Source of the DNA: JANYHF01 sp963732765 | Lineage (GTDB): Bacteria; Pseudomonadota; Alphaproteobacteria; Rhizobiales; Hyphomicrobiaceae | Direction: 5' to 3' | DNA: 64,000 bases | Assembly: GCA_963732765.1 (NCBI GenBank) | Contig: CAVTAS010000003.1 | Coordinates: 744,001-808,000, forward strand | Shown: piece after piece, positions 1 through 8,209 of the stretch | How positions within the stretch are numbered: position 1 is the stretch's first letter | How the letters are laid out: the number at the start of each line of letters is the position of its first letter | The notes under the pieces: generated by a model | Database searches by the model: none | Told to the model about the DNA's origin: nothing | What the model saw: the letters and a program-made list of their open reading frames with translations, nothing else | Position numbers and translations under genes: made by a program

Positions 1-1
1 G

Positions 2-487
2 GGCAACGGTCGCCTGTTCGAGGTGCTTCCCTATCCCGCCGTCATCGCATTCGTGCTGCTGGTGGCGTTTGCCTACGTCATGACAAACCGGCCGTTCGGG
101 CGCCAGATCTATGCGGTCGGCAGCAACCCGGAAGTCGCACGTTTGGCGGGCTACGACGTCAAGCGCATCAAGTTCGCCTGCTTCATCATCAGCGCACTGC
201 TCGCTACGGTCGCCGGCATCCTGCTTGCCTCGCGGCTGGGGTCGGCGGTGCATGTCGCCGGGGTCGGCTTCGAGTTCCAGGTGGTGGCGGCGACGGTGCT
301 CGGCGGCGTCAGCCTGTCGGGGGGCGTCGGCAGCCTGTGGGGTATGGCGCTTGGCGTGCTGATCCTGTCATTCCTGTCCAATGGCCTCGGCATGATGAAC
401 CTCGCCACCGAGTGGCAACTGGTCATCACCGGGCTGATCATTATCGCGGCGGTCGGGTTCGATTCCTGGAAGCGCCGCCAAGTTTGA
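2..487 (+). CDS. Sugar ABC transporter permease, RbsC type (5' partial)
   Basis: This is the C-terminal part of an inner-membrane permease of the ribose/xylose importer family (BPD_transp_2). The frame is open from base 2, so the N-terminus lies outside the window; about 161 residues remain against roughly 320 for the family. Visible hallmarks are the cytoplasmic stretch GRQIYAVGSNPEVARLAGYDV, the ATPase-coupling region of this family, followed by hydrophobic segments and the AATVLGGVSLSGGVGS motif near the C-terminus. It ends 17 bases before the next gene and is probably the last transporter gene of an operon continuing into the catabolic enzymes. A ribose-like or polyol substrate is an inference from family only. 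Confidence 0.9.
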   Translation, partial: GNGRLFEVLPYPAVIAFVLLVAFAYVMTNRPFGRQIYAVGSNPEVARLAGYDVKRIKFACFIISALLATVAGILLASRLGSAVHVAGVGFEFQVVAATVLGGVSLSGGVGSLWGMALGVLILSFLSNGLGMMNLATEWQLVITGLIIIAAVGFDSWKRRQV

Positions 488-504
488 CCGATGGAGGTGT
501 CATG

Positions 505-1287
505 ATGCGGTTGGCAGGCAAAATCGCGGTCGTCACGGGTGCCGCCGACGGTATCGGTCACGCGATCAGCGAGGGCATGGCGCGGGAAGGCGCCCACGTC
601 GTCATCTCGGATATCGACGACAGCAAGGGCGAGGCATTCGCGGCCGAATTGAGAACGGCTGGACTGCGCGCCGACTACCTGCATTGCGACGTCTCGCAGG
701 AGCGTGATGTCGCCGGGCTGGTGGCGCACGCCGTCAAGATCGGCGGCAGGCTCGACGTGCTGGTCAACAATGCCGCCATCGCCATCGGCGGCATGCCGGT
801 GCATGAGATGTCCGACGAGCAGTGGCACCGCTTGATCGCTGTCAACCTGACAAGTGTCTTTCGCGGCTGCAAGTTCGCCCTGCCGCACATGATCCGGCAG
901 AAAGCCGGTTCCATCGTAAACATGGCTTCGGCGCAGGCCCATATCGGGCTGGATGGCTGGACGGCCTATGCGGGCGCCAAGGGCGCGGTCATTTCCATGA
1001 CGCGGCAGATGGCCGTTGAATATGGCCCGTACAACATCCGGGTGAATTCAATTTCGCCGGGCACCATCAACACGCCCATGAACGAGAAGGTGGTCAAAGA
1101 CCTCGGCGAGCACGTCGCGCGCGCCTGGGTGAAGATGCATCCGCTCGGCCGGATCGGTTTGCCATCCGAGGTGGCGGAGGCTGCCATATACCTTGCCAGT
1201 GACGCTGCCGGCTTCACCACCGGTATCGATCTGCGGGTCGATGGCGGCTTGACCGCGGCACCACGTTACGTGCCCGACCTGGTTTGA
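505..1287 (+). CDS. Short-chain dehydrogenase/reductase (SDR)
   Basis: Classical SDR of about 260 residues, NAD(P)-dependent and cytoplasmic. The N-terminal Rossmann motif is TGAADGIG, the NNAA motif follows near residue 90, and the catalytic set is a serine in NMASAQA with YAGAK (Tyr and Lys of YxxxK). Two tandem ATGs at 502 and 505 are possible starts; GGAGG at 493-497 lies 4 bases from the first and 7 from the second, so 505 is better spaced. The gene sits between a sugar permease and a CoA-transferase, which suggests oxidation of an imported sugar, polyol or hydroxy acid. The substrate cannot be read from the sequence. Confidence 0.92.
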   Translation: MRLAGKIAVVTGAADGIGHAISEGMAREGAHVVISDIDDSKGEAFAAELRTAGLRADYLHCDVSQERDVAGLVAHAVKIGGRLDVLVNNAAIAIGGMPVHEMSDEQWHRLIAVNLTSVFRGCKFALPHMIRQKAGSIVNMASAQAHIGLDGWTAYAGAKGAVISMTRQMAVEYGPYNIRVNSISPGTINTPMNEKVVKDLGEHVARAWVKMHPLGRIGLPSEVAEAAIYLASDAAGFTTGIDLRVDGGLTAAPRYVPDLV

Positions 1288-1306
1288 CGGATAGAAGGAA
1301 ACAGCG

Positions 1307-2512
1307 ATGAACAAGGCCCTGACAGGCGTCACGATTCTCGACTTCAGCCATCTCCTGCAGGGGCCCTTTGCGACGCAGCTTCTGGCCGACATGGGGGCCG
1401 ACGTCATCAAGATCGAGCGCGCCGGCTCCGGCGATATGTTCCGCAGTCTGACGTTTTTCGCCAAATGGGTCGGCGGCACTCAGAGCCCGAGTTTTCTCGC
1501 CTGGAATCGCAACAAGCGATCGATCGCGCTGAACCTGAAGAGCCGCAAGGTTCACGCCATGATCATGCAGATGGCCAAGCAGGCCGATATCGTGGTGCAG
1601 AATTTCCGCCCGGGCGTGTTTGCCCGGCTTGGCTACGGCTACGAGGATTTCAAGGCCGTCAATCCCAAGATCATCTATTGCTCCGGGTCGGGTTACGGCG
1701 AGGACGGACCCTATGTCGACCGACCCGGCCAGGACATGCTGATCCAGGGCCTGTCGGGACTTGTTTCCAACACTGGTCGCGGCGATCAGGCGCCGGTCCC
1801 GGCCGGCGCAGGGCTAGCTGACCAGATCGGGGCCATGAACATGGTCTATGGCATTCTCAGCGCACTCTACTACCGCGAGAAGACCGGTATCGGCCAGAAG
1901 ATCGAGGTCAACCTGCTGGCCGGGATGCTTGCCCATCTCGGGCAGGAGTACTGCGCCGTCCTCAATCTCGGCGAAGACTTCGTGCGGCCCAACTCTGGCA
2001 TCGGCCATCCCGGCATGCAGGCGCCTTTCGGCATCTACGAGACCAAGGACGACAAGTACGTCTCGATCGCGATGAGTCCGTTCAAGACTCTTTACGAGAC
2101 TCTCGAAGCACCGCATCTGGCCCACTACGACGACCTGAAAACGCTCTTTGCCAAGCGCGACGAGGTTTGGGAAAAGGTGAACACTGAGACGCGGAAGTTC
2201 ACCAGTGCGGCGCTGCTCGAGAGGTTGCTCGCCGCCGATATCTGGTGTGCTGCGGTCCAGGATATCCGCACGGCATCGACCGATCCGCAGGTCACCCATA
2301 TGCAGATGATCAGCAGTTACGAGCATCCCACGGCCGGCACAGTACGGGTGGTGGCGCCGGCGGTGCGGATGAGCGAAACGCCAGCCACAATAGAGCGGCC
2401 CGCACCCCTGGTCGGCGAGCACGGTCACGAGATCCTCACACAGTTCGGATTTTCCAAGGCCGAGATCGAGGCCCTGGAAACTTCGGGTGACATGACCGTC
2501 GAGAGGGCCTGA
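1307..2512 (+). CDS. CaiB/BaiF family (class III) CoA-transferase
   Basis: A 401-residue class III CoA-transferase, the usual length for the family. It opens with LTGVTILDFSHLLQGPFATQLLADMGADVIKIE, the typical N-terminal signature. The catalytic aspartate is expected in RPGQDMLIQGLSG, within the conserved block that follows the VQNFRPG region. These enzymes move CoA between carboxylic acids through an aspartyl-CoA anhydride. The gene follows the SDR by 19 bases and precedes a crotonase by 2 bases, so the three are one transcription unit. Together they suggest that an imported substrate is oxidised to an acid, activated as a CoA thioester and then hydrated. Donor and acceptor acids are unknown. 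Confidence 0.93.
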   Translation: MNKALTGVTILDFSHLLQGPFATQLLADMGADVIKIERAGSGDMFRSLTFFAKWVGGTQSPSFLAWNRNKRSIALNLKSRKVHAMIMQMAKQADIVVQNFRPGVFARLGYGYEDFKAVNPKIIYCSGSGYGEDGPYVDRPGQDMLIQGLSGLVSNTGRGDQAPVPAGAGLADQIGAMNMVYGILSALYYREKTGIGQKIEVNLLAGMLAHLGQEYCAVLNLGEDFVRPNSGIGHPGMQAPFGIYETKDDKYVSIAMSPFKTLYETLEAPHLAHYDDLKTLFAKRDEVWEKVNTETRKFTSAALLERLLAADIWCAAVQDIRTASTDPQVTHMQMISSYEHPTAGTVRVVAPAVRMSETPATIERPAPLVGEHGHEILTQFGFSKAEIEALETSGDMTVERA

Positions 2513-2514
2513 GC

Positions 2515-3318
2515 ATGGCTCAAGACCGCTACACCACGCTCGACGTGCAACGGCAGGGCCGCGTTGCCTTGGTGACGTTTCAGCGTGGCGATCAGCTGAA
2601 CGCCATGAACAAGCTGATGCAGCGCGAGATCATCAGCGCCTTCGAGTTCCTGTCGGCCGACGACAGTGTCGGAGCCATCGTTGTGACGGGTGCCGGTCGC
2701 GGCTTCATGGCCGGCGCCGATATCAAGGAATATGCGGCGCAGTCGGGGCCGGAATTCGATGCGTTCCAGAAACTCGGGCAGCGGATGTATGCCGCCGTCG
2801 AATCCAACCGCAAGCCGGTGATCGCCGCCGTCAATGGGTTCGCTCTCGGCGGTGGCTTCGAGCTTGTTTTGTGCTGCGACATCGTCATCGCCTCCGAGGC
2901 GGCCAAAGTCGGCCTACCGGAAATCAAACTCGGGCTGGTGCCCGGCGGCGGCGGCACCCAGCGTAGTGTCGCCAAGCTCGGCCGTAACCGCGCCAACATG
3001 CTGCTGATGACCGGTGCGATTGTGCCGGCTACGGAGTTCCTGGCGTGTGGCCTGGTCAACGAAGTGCTTGCTGCGGACGCAGTCTTGCCGCGTGCGCTCG
3101 CTATTGCCGAGGCGATCGCAACCGAGCCTCCCGAAGCGATCGAAGGGTTGAAGCGTCTTACGGCCTTGGCGCTCGCGGCCGATCTCGAGAACGGTCTGTC
3201 GCGGGAGCGCGAACTGGTCTGCCGCTTGTACCGAAGCGACATCGGCCAAGAGCGCGTCAAGGCCTTTGCCGCCAAGAGCGCAGCCCGTGCGGCGGAAAAG
3301 TCTGCGGGCCAGTCATGA
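2515..3318 (+). CDS. Enoyl-CoA hydratase/isomerase (crotonase family)
   Basis: A 267-residue crotonase-fold enzyme of normal length. Both oxyanion-hole segments are present (GRGFMAGADIKEY and NGFALGGGFEL), and both glutamates expected of an active hydratase are visible, in GGGFELVLCCD and in LPEIKLGLVPGGGGTQR. That argues for hydratase chemistry rather than one of the family members lacking a catalytic acid. The ATG is 2 bases after the stop of the CoA-transferase, and the stop overlaps the next ATG, so translation is likely coupled. In context it should act on the CoA ester produced by the preceding enzyme. Confidence 0.93.
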   Translation: MAQDRYTTLDVQRQGRVALVTFQRGDQLNAMNKLMQREIISAFEFLSADDSVGAIVVTGAGRGFMAGADIKEYAAQSGPEFDAFQKLGQRMYAAVESNRKPVIAAVNGFALGGGFELVLCCDIVIASEAAKVGLPEIKLGLVPGGGGTQRSVAKLGRNRANMLLMTGAIVPATEFLACGLVNEVLAADAVLPRALAIAEAIATEPPEAIEGLKRLTALALAADLENGLSRERELVCRLYRSDIGQERVKAFAAKSAARAAEKSAGQS

Positions 3319-4331
3319 GCGAACACTCCCCCTGTCGCGGTCTCGGATGGGCGCACGGTGCCCTCACGGTGCAGCGGCTGGGCGGGATGCTGGCTCCGGT
3401 TACCTTTGTCTTGAACAACGGCCTCCAGGTCAGCCCGATGCATATTGCACCCTGGGCGGACGATCCGGGAGCCTCGGAACTTCCGGGCATACTGCGGCGG
3501 CTGCGTGGTGAATGGCCGTGCGTTCCATTCGGCTACACTGTGCCGGTGGCCGCGGCGCCGGACGATTGGGCGCCCCTCTTGGTATCCAGCGAGCCTGGCG
3601 AAGACGTTCACGGCTTTTCGTCCAATCACGACTGGACGTGGGAGCTTGCCAGCGACGGCAGCCTGGCACTGGGGCTCGACTACCCGGCAACAAGTCCGGT
3701 TCGACGCGTCGAGCGGGTCGTGACGCCCGATCCGAACGGACCGGCGGTCGATGTAATCTTCCGCATCCATGTTCGCGAAACCTGCCGGTTGCCGCTGGGA
3801 TTGCATCCGGTGTTCCGGCTGCCAGCGGAGCCGCGCGCGGCGCGGCTGGAGCCGGGACGGTTCAACCACGGACGAACCTATCCGGGGGTGGTTGAACCCT
3901 CGACACCCTTCTTCGCCATCGACCAGCGGTTCAGCGACCTGTCGTCGATCCCGCTGCTGAGCGGAGACCGCTTCGATGCCAGCCAATTGCCGTTCGACGC
4001 CGATGTCGAGGAGCTTCTGCAACTGAACGGCATCGATGGCACCTGCGCCCTGGCAGTTCCTTCTAGCGGCTATCGTGTCCGGCTGACGTGGCAGAAGGAG
4101 CACTTCCCCAGCCTGTTGCTCTGGTTCTCCAATCGCGGACGGAAGATGGCGCCCTGGAGCGGTCGGCATGTCGCCATCGGTATCGAACCCATTTGTTCCT
4201 CCTTTGGCTTAGGGCCCGCAACCGCGACTGCCGACAATCCGATCGCCCGCTCCGGCACCCCGACGGCCCGGCAGTTCAACGCCGGCGAAGTCTTCACAAC
4301 GCGGTATCGCATCGCGGCTGAACCGCTCTGA
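3315..4331 (+). CDS. Aldose 1-epimerase (galactose mutarotase)-like protein
   Basis: A 338-residue protein of the galactose mutarotase-like superfamily. The start at 3315 makes an ATGA overlap with the crotonase stop. Candidate active-site residues are a His in DVHGFSSNHDW, a His in LGLHPVFRLP and a Glu in AIGIEPICSSFG, arranged as in aldose epimerases. There is no signal peptide, so it should be cytoplasmic. Mutarotases interconvert anomers of free sugars. Its presence among CoA-pathway enzymes supports the idea that the cluster's substrate is a sugar or sugar acid. It is divergent from the classical GalM sequence and a different sugar-binding role is possible. Confidence 0.75.
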   Translation: MSEHSPCRGLGWAHGALTVQRLGGMLAPVTFVLNNGLQVSPMHIAPWADDPGASELPGILRRLRGEWPCVPFGYTVPVAAAPDDWAPLLVSSEPGEDVHGFSSNHDWTWELASDGSLALGLDYPATSPVRRVERVVTPDPNGPAVDVIFRIHVRETCRLPLGLHPVFRLPAEPRAARLEPGRFNHGRTYPGVVEPSTPFFAIDQRFSDLSSIPLLSGDRFDASQLPFDADVEELLQLNGIDGTCALAVPSSGYRVRLTWQKEHFPSLLLWFSNRGRKMAPWSGRHVAIGIEPICSSFGLGPATATADNPIARSGTPTARQFNAGEVFTTRYRIAAEPL

Positions 4332-4339
4332 GGTTTGTG

Positions 4340-5254
4340 ATGGGCACGAGCCTCACCAAGTCAAATCGGCCTGTTATCGGCGACCTCGATGCGCTTGCTG
4401 CCATGGTCGCGGACGGCGATCTGTTCGGGGTCGGCGGCCACCATTTTGCGCGGCTGCCGATGGCGCTGTTGCGGGCCATTGGCCGGCGCCGGGTCAGTGG
4501 CCTGCGCTATGTGTCCTGGGCAGGCGGCCTGCCGCTGGAACTGCTGCTGGAGGCCGAGACGGTCGCAACCATCGACCTGTGCTTTTCGAGCCTCGATATC
4601 TTCGGGCTGCCGCCGCGCTTTCGTGCCGCCGCCGAAGCTGGACGGCTCCCAGTGCGCGATTGGACGGCCCTGGCGATGATCCAGGCCCTGCGTGCGAGCC
4701 AGCAGAACCTGCCAAGTCTACCCTTCCAGCTACCCGTCGGATCAGCCATGATGGACCGCATCCCCGGTGCGGTCGCCGCGGTCGATCCCATTTCGGCCGC
4801 TCCGGTCGGCGCCATCCCAGCGCTGCGGCTTGACACGGTCGTGCTACACGCTCAGCGGGCCGACACGACAGGTAATGTCCAGATCATCGGCGCGCTCGCA
4901 CTCGATCTTGCCATGGTGGGAGCCGCACGCAAGGTCCTGGTCACTGTCGAGGAAATCGTACCGGCAGGTACTTTGGGCGGGTACGGCCGCCAGACCGTGC
5001 TGTTGCGCAATCAGGTCAGCGCCCTTGCCGTTGTGCCAGGTGGCGCCTGGCCCGCTTCGTGTTTGCCGCTCTACGCGACCGATTTCGCCGCCTTGGCAGC
5101 TGCATTCGAATCCGGCCAGCCGCTTGGCGAAACGCTGAGGTTGCCGGGGACCGGCGTGCCAGCGTTCGCTCGAACTCGCGGCCCGTGTGGGCGGCGATCC
5201 GAAACCGCTTCCAGCGCCTGCCGTGCATGCGAGCGAGGCTCCCGCAAGTATTGA
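4340..5254 (+). CDS. Class I CoA-transferase-fold protein, alpha subunit (GctA/IpdA-like)
   Basis: About 305 residues with the alpha-subunit CoA-transferase fold of the glutaconate CoA-transferase/IpdA group. Recognisable blocks are LFGVGGHHFARLPMALLRAI near the N-terminus, GLPPRFRAAAEAG in the middle, and DTTGNVQIIG with VLVTVEEIVP near the C-terminus. The stretch where relatives carry a glutamate-rich segment reads RDWTALAM here, so the catalytic residue is doubtful. ATG 4340 is preferred to GTG 4337 because GAGG at 4330-4333 is 6 bases away. The last 30 or so residues turn Arg/Ser/Cys-rich, while the +1 frame over the same bases encodes SLELAARVGGDPKPLPAPA and runs into the beta subunit. 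A frameshift near 5156-5166 is therefore likely, and the natural product may be one fused alpha-beta chain. Confidence 0.85.
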   Translation: MGTSLTKSNRPVIGDLDALAAMVADGDLFGVGGHHFARLPMALLRAIGRRRVSGLRYVSWAGGLPLELLLEAETVATIDLCFSSLDIFGLPPRFRAAAEAGRLPVRDWTALAMIQALRASQQNLPSLPFQLPVGSAMMDRIPGAVAAVDPISAAPVGAIPALRLDTVVLHAQRADTTGNVQIIGALALDLAMVGAARKVLVTVEEIVPAGTLGGYGRQTVLLRNQVSALAVVPGGAWPASCLPLYATDFAALAAAFESGQPLGETLRLPGTGVPAFARTRGPCGRRSETASSACRACERGSRKY

Positions 5255-5261
5255 CGAGATC

Positions 5262-6101
5262 ATGGCGACGCGCATCGCGGCCACGTTGACCGACGAGAGT
5301 TTTGCCAGCGCGGGCGCCGTCTCGCCGCTCGCCAACGTCGCCTATCGGCTGGCCAAGGCCACCCACGCGCCGCGCATGATCATCGCCACACTGTCATGCG
5401 GACATCTCGATATCGCGCCGCATCCAATGATCCTGTCACTGATCGAAAGCTTCGATGCTGCGTCTTGCGTGCGGTACGCCGGCGGCGACGAGACCTACGC
5501 GATTTTCTATCAAGCCGGCGCGGTCACGCACGAGATCATCGCGGCCGCCCAGGTCGACTGCCGGGGACGCGTAAACAATCTCGCCATCAATCGCAAGAAG
5601 GGTGGGTTCATCCGGCTTCCCGGGCAAGGCGGCATGGCCGATGTCGCCAACATGCATCGCGACTATGCGCTCTATGTGACGCGGCACTCGCCTCTCACGC
5701 TGGTCGCCGAGGTCGACTTCGCAAGCTCCGGCCGCGGATTGTTGGGCAAGGACGAGCGGGCAGCGGCAGGCTACCGAACCGGAGACTGCCTCGTCTTTAC
5801 CGACCTGTGTGTGTTCCGGCTCGATCCCGATCTGCGCCAGCTCGTGGTTGTGGAGACGATGCCTGGCATCAGCCGCGCGCAGATTGCCGAGGCGACGGCG
5901 TTTCCGCTCGTCTTCGCAAAGGACTGCAGCGAGACCGCGCTGCCAAGTCGCGAAGGGCTTGAGATACTGCGCCGGCGGATCGATCCGCTCGGGCTACGGC
6001 GCCTCGAATTTGTTGCCGCACGCGATCGCGGCGCCCTGATCGCCGAGATCCTGGCGGCCGATCGCGCCATTGTAACCTCTCTGGCTGGTGAGATGACATG
6101 A
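5262..6101 (+). CDS. Class I CoA-transferase-fold protein, beta subunit (IpdB-like)
   Basis: About 279 residues from ATG 5262, with the beta-subunit fold: SPLANVAYRLAKATHAPRM near the N-terminus, then GGDETYAIFYQAGAVTHE, NRKKGGFIRLPGQGGMADVAN and LVFTDLCVFRLDPD. The glycine-rich GQGGMADVAN block is characteristic of the group. Members either transfer CoA or, as in IpdAB, hydrolyse a ring in a CoA ester. The frame is already open and protein-like upstream of 5262 (GTG 5223, and further back to about 5166), overlapping the end of the alpha subunit. The true start may therefore lie upstream, or the two may be one protein. The stop overlaps the next ATG. Confidence 0.85.
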   Translation: MATRIAATLTDESFASAGAVSPLANVAYRLAKATHAPRMIIATLSCGHLDIAPHPMILSLIESFDAASCVRYAGGDETYAIFYQAGAVTHEIIAAAQVDCRGRVNNLAINRKKGGFIRLPGQGGMADVANMHRDYALYVTRHSPLTLVAEVDFASSGRGLLGKDERAAAGYRTGDCLVFTDLCVFRLDPDLRQLVVVETMPGISRAQIAEATAFPLVFAKDCSETALPSREGLEILRRRIDPLGLRRLEFVAARDRGALIAEILAADRAIVTSLAGEMT

Positions 6102-6946
6102 CCCCGCTTCTCGATATCGGCAAAGCCCGCGTTTTCTTCAACGGCATCTTCAGCACTCCGCGCGTCGCCCATCCCGAAGGGGTCGCGGTGCACCGGGACG
6201 GATCCATCTGGTGCGGCACCGAGACGGGCGACCTCGTGCGCATTGCCGCCGACGGACGCTCACATCAGTTGATGGGCAGCACCGGCGGCTTCTTGCTTGG
6301 CATCGCCTTCGATAGCGCGGGCAACTGCTTTGCCTGCGATCTCAAGCACGCCGCGATTTTCCGCTATGAGGCAGCAACCGGCGCGATGACCCGCTTTGCC
6401 TCCAGCGGCATCGCAATCCCGAACTATCCGGTGGTCGATGAAGCGCGCAACGCGCTGTACGTCTCCGACAGCCGGGGCAACGGCAACATCGGCCCAGGAG
6501 TGTTCCGCTTCGATCTCACGACCGGTGAAGGCGGTGTCTGGTGCCACGAGCCGATGGACTTTGCCAACGGCTGCGTCCTGGCACAGGACGGCAACGGATT
6601 GTTTGTCGTCCAAAGCGACGCTTCCTGCGTGTCCTATGTTCCGATCCGGGCTGACGGCTCGGCTGGCCCGTGCCGGACGGCGGCCGCCAACGTCCAGAAT
6701 GTCCCCGACGGACTGGCGTTCTCGCGCAACGGCACGCTGTACATCTCTTGCTACGAGCCGAGCCGCATCTATCGGATGAAGCCCGGCGGGGACCTTGAGC
6801 TGCTGATCGAGGATCGCAAGGCAACGGTGCTTGCGCATCCGACCAACATCGCCTTCAAGGGTGACAAGCTTTACACAGCCAATCTCGGCCGCTGGCACAT
6901 CACCGAGATCGACATGGCCAGCCTCGGAGCGGACGGGCAGGGCTGA
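6098..6946 (+). CDS. SMP-30/gluconolactonase family protein
   Basis: A 282-residue six-bladed beta-propeller of the SMP-30/gluconolactonase/LRE group. Divalent-metal ligands expected for the family can be placed: Glu in AHPEGVAVHRDG, Asn in AIPNYPVVDEARNALYVSD, and Asp in NVPDGLAFSRNGTLYIS. Family enzymes hydrolyse sugar lactones to sugar acids. The start at 6098 forms an ATGA overlap with the upstream CoA-transferase beta gene. It is the last gene of this + strand operon and converges with the enolase-superfamily gene 9 bases away. Lactonase plus sugar-acid dehydratase plus SDR is a standard toolkit for non-phosphorylative sugar oxidation. Confidence 0.9.
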   Translation: MTPLLDIGKARVFFNGIFSTPRVAHPEGVAVHRDGSIWCGTETGDLVRIAADGRSHQLMGSTGGFLLGIAFDSAGNCFACDLKHAAIFRYEAATGAMTRFASSGIAIPNYPVVDEARNALYVSDSRGNGNIGPGVFRFDLTTGEGGVWCHEPMDFANGCVLAQDGNGLFVVQSDASCVSYVPIRADGSAGPCRTAAANVQNVPDGLAFSRNGTLYISCYEPSRIYRMKPGGDLELLIEDRKATVLAHPTNIAFKGDKLYTANLGRWHITEIDMASLGADGQG

Positions 6947-6955
6947 TCCTTCCGT

Positions 6956-8206
6956 CTACGTCCTCGGTCGCCCCATCGAAGCGGTCTTGAGCGCGGGGTC
7001 GGCATAGTTCGCTTCCGGCAGGGTTGCATACCAGCCAGGCCGGCCGGGGTCCCGATCATAGGCATAGCCGCCAAGCTCGCGGTAGAGTTCCGCATACTGG
7101 GCAATCTTGCCGCGGTCGACCTCGACGCCAAGCCCCGGCCCCTTGGGTACATCGAGCATGCCATCGCGATAGACCATCTTGCCGCCAACCAGGATGTCGT
7201 CGGTCAGGTGGTGATAGTGGGCGTCCGCAGCGAAGGAGAGGTTGGGAAGCGCGGCCCCCAGATGCAGCATCGACGCGAGTTGAATGCCAAGTTCCCCCGA
7301 GCTGTGCACAGAGGCGCCGTACTGGAACGTCTCCAGCACCGCGCCCGCCTTGTGGGCTTGCCTCAGTCCTCCCCAGAAGGTCGTATCCAGCAGCACCACA
7401 TCGACCAGATCGTGCCGGATCGACTGGGCAAGCTGCTCGAAGTTGACGACGACCGTGTTGGTTGCCGTTGGTATGCGGACGAACTGGCGCACCCTGCGCA
7501 TACCCTCCAGCCCCCAGGTCGGATCTTCGAAGTAGTCGTTGTTCAAGGGTTCGATGGCGTGGCCGACGCGGATCGCCTGCTCGACGCTCCAGGCGCCGTT
7601 GGGATCGAGCCGCAGGCTGTCCTTGGGAAAGGCCGCGGCAAGCGCCTGCATCACCTCGACATCGTGGTCTGGCGCGAAGTGCCCGCCTTTCAACTTGTGG
7701 GTCGCAAAGCCGAAGCGAGCCTTCAGATCACGCGCGTGCGCAACCATCTCGTCGGGCGTCGTCTCGCCGCCGGCTCCGGTCTTTTCGTCGGCATACCGAT
7801 AGAAAAGATAGGACGCGAACGGCACACGCTCGCGCACCGCGCCACCCAGCAGATCGCAGGCCCGCACGCCCAACTGCTTGCCCGCCAGATCCATGCAGGC
7901 CATCTCGATCGCGGCGTGGATCTGCGTCCGGTTGTTATAGAGACTGGCGGTCGGGTTCATGATCTTCCAGCGCAGCTGCTCCAGCTGCAGCGGCTCATGA
8001 CCCTTCAGATAGGGCAGCAGGCTACGCACGGACGCCTCCGCCGATTCGCCGCCGCCGCCAAGTTCGCCAAAGCCCGAGCGGCCCTGATCGTCGACCACTT
8101 CCACGATGGTGCGGATGAAGCGGCCCCAGTGCGCGCCCATCGAATGGCGCAGCGGCGCCTCAAGCGGCACGGCGATCGTTGTGGCTTTCAGGTCGGCGAT
8201 CGGCAT
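6956..8206 (-). CDS. Mandelate racemase/enolase superfamily, glucarate dehydratase-like
   Basis: A 416-residue enolase-superfamily protein. The capping domain ends near residue 140 and the barrel carries recognisable active-site pieces: KxK in THKLKGG, metal ligands Asp in RLDPNGAW, Glu in FEDPTWG and Asn in ATNTVVV, then Asp in DTTFWGG and His in SVHSSGELGI. The ATN and VHSSGELGI motifs match the D-glucarate dehydratase subgroup, which removes the alpha proton of an acid sugar and eliminates water. The GTP-independent dehydration of an aldarate or aldonate is the expected role. It is followed by nothing on its own strand within 9 bases, and it lies 3 bases downstream of an SDR in the same operon. 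The exact sugar acid is not determined. Confidence 0.9.
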   Translation of the reverse strand: MPIADLKATTIAVPLEAPLRHSMGAHWGRFIRTIVEVVDDQGRSGFGELGGGGESAEASVRSLLPYLKGHEPLQLEQLRWKIMNPTASLYNNRTQIHAAIEMACMDLAGKQLGVRACDLLGGAVRERVPFASYLFYRYADEKTGAGGETTPDEMVAHARDLKARFGFATHKLKGGHFAPDHDVEVMQALAAAFPKDSLRLDPNGAWSVEQAIRVGHAIEPLNNDYFEDPTWGLEGMRRVRQFVRIPTATNTVVVNFEQLAQSIRHDLVDVVLLDTTFWGGLRQAHKAGAVLETFQYGASVHSSGELGIQLASMLHLGAALPNLSFAADAHYHHLTDDILVGGKMVYRDGMLDVPKGPGLGVEVDRGKIAQYAELYRELGGYAYDRDPGRPGWYATLPEANYADPALKTASMGRPRT

Positions 8207-8209
8207 CGG

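Noticed and set aside
2592..4169. A 525-codon - strand frame opposite the crotonase and epimerase-like genes.
   Set aside because: The opposite strand has two genes with complete active sites and coupled starts; this frame shows no motif.
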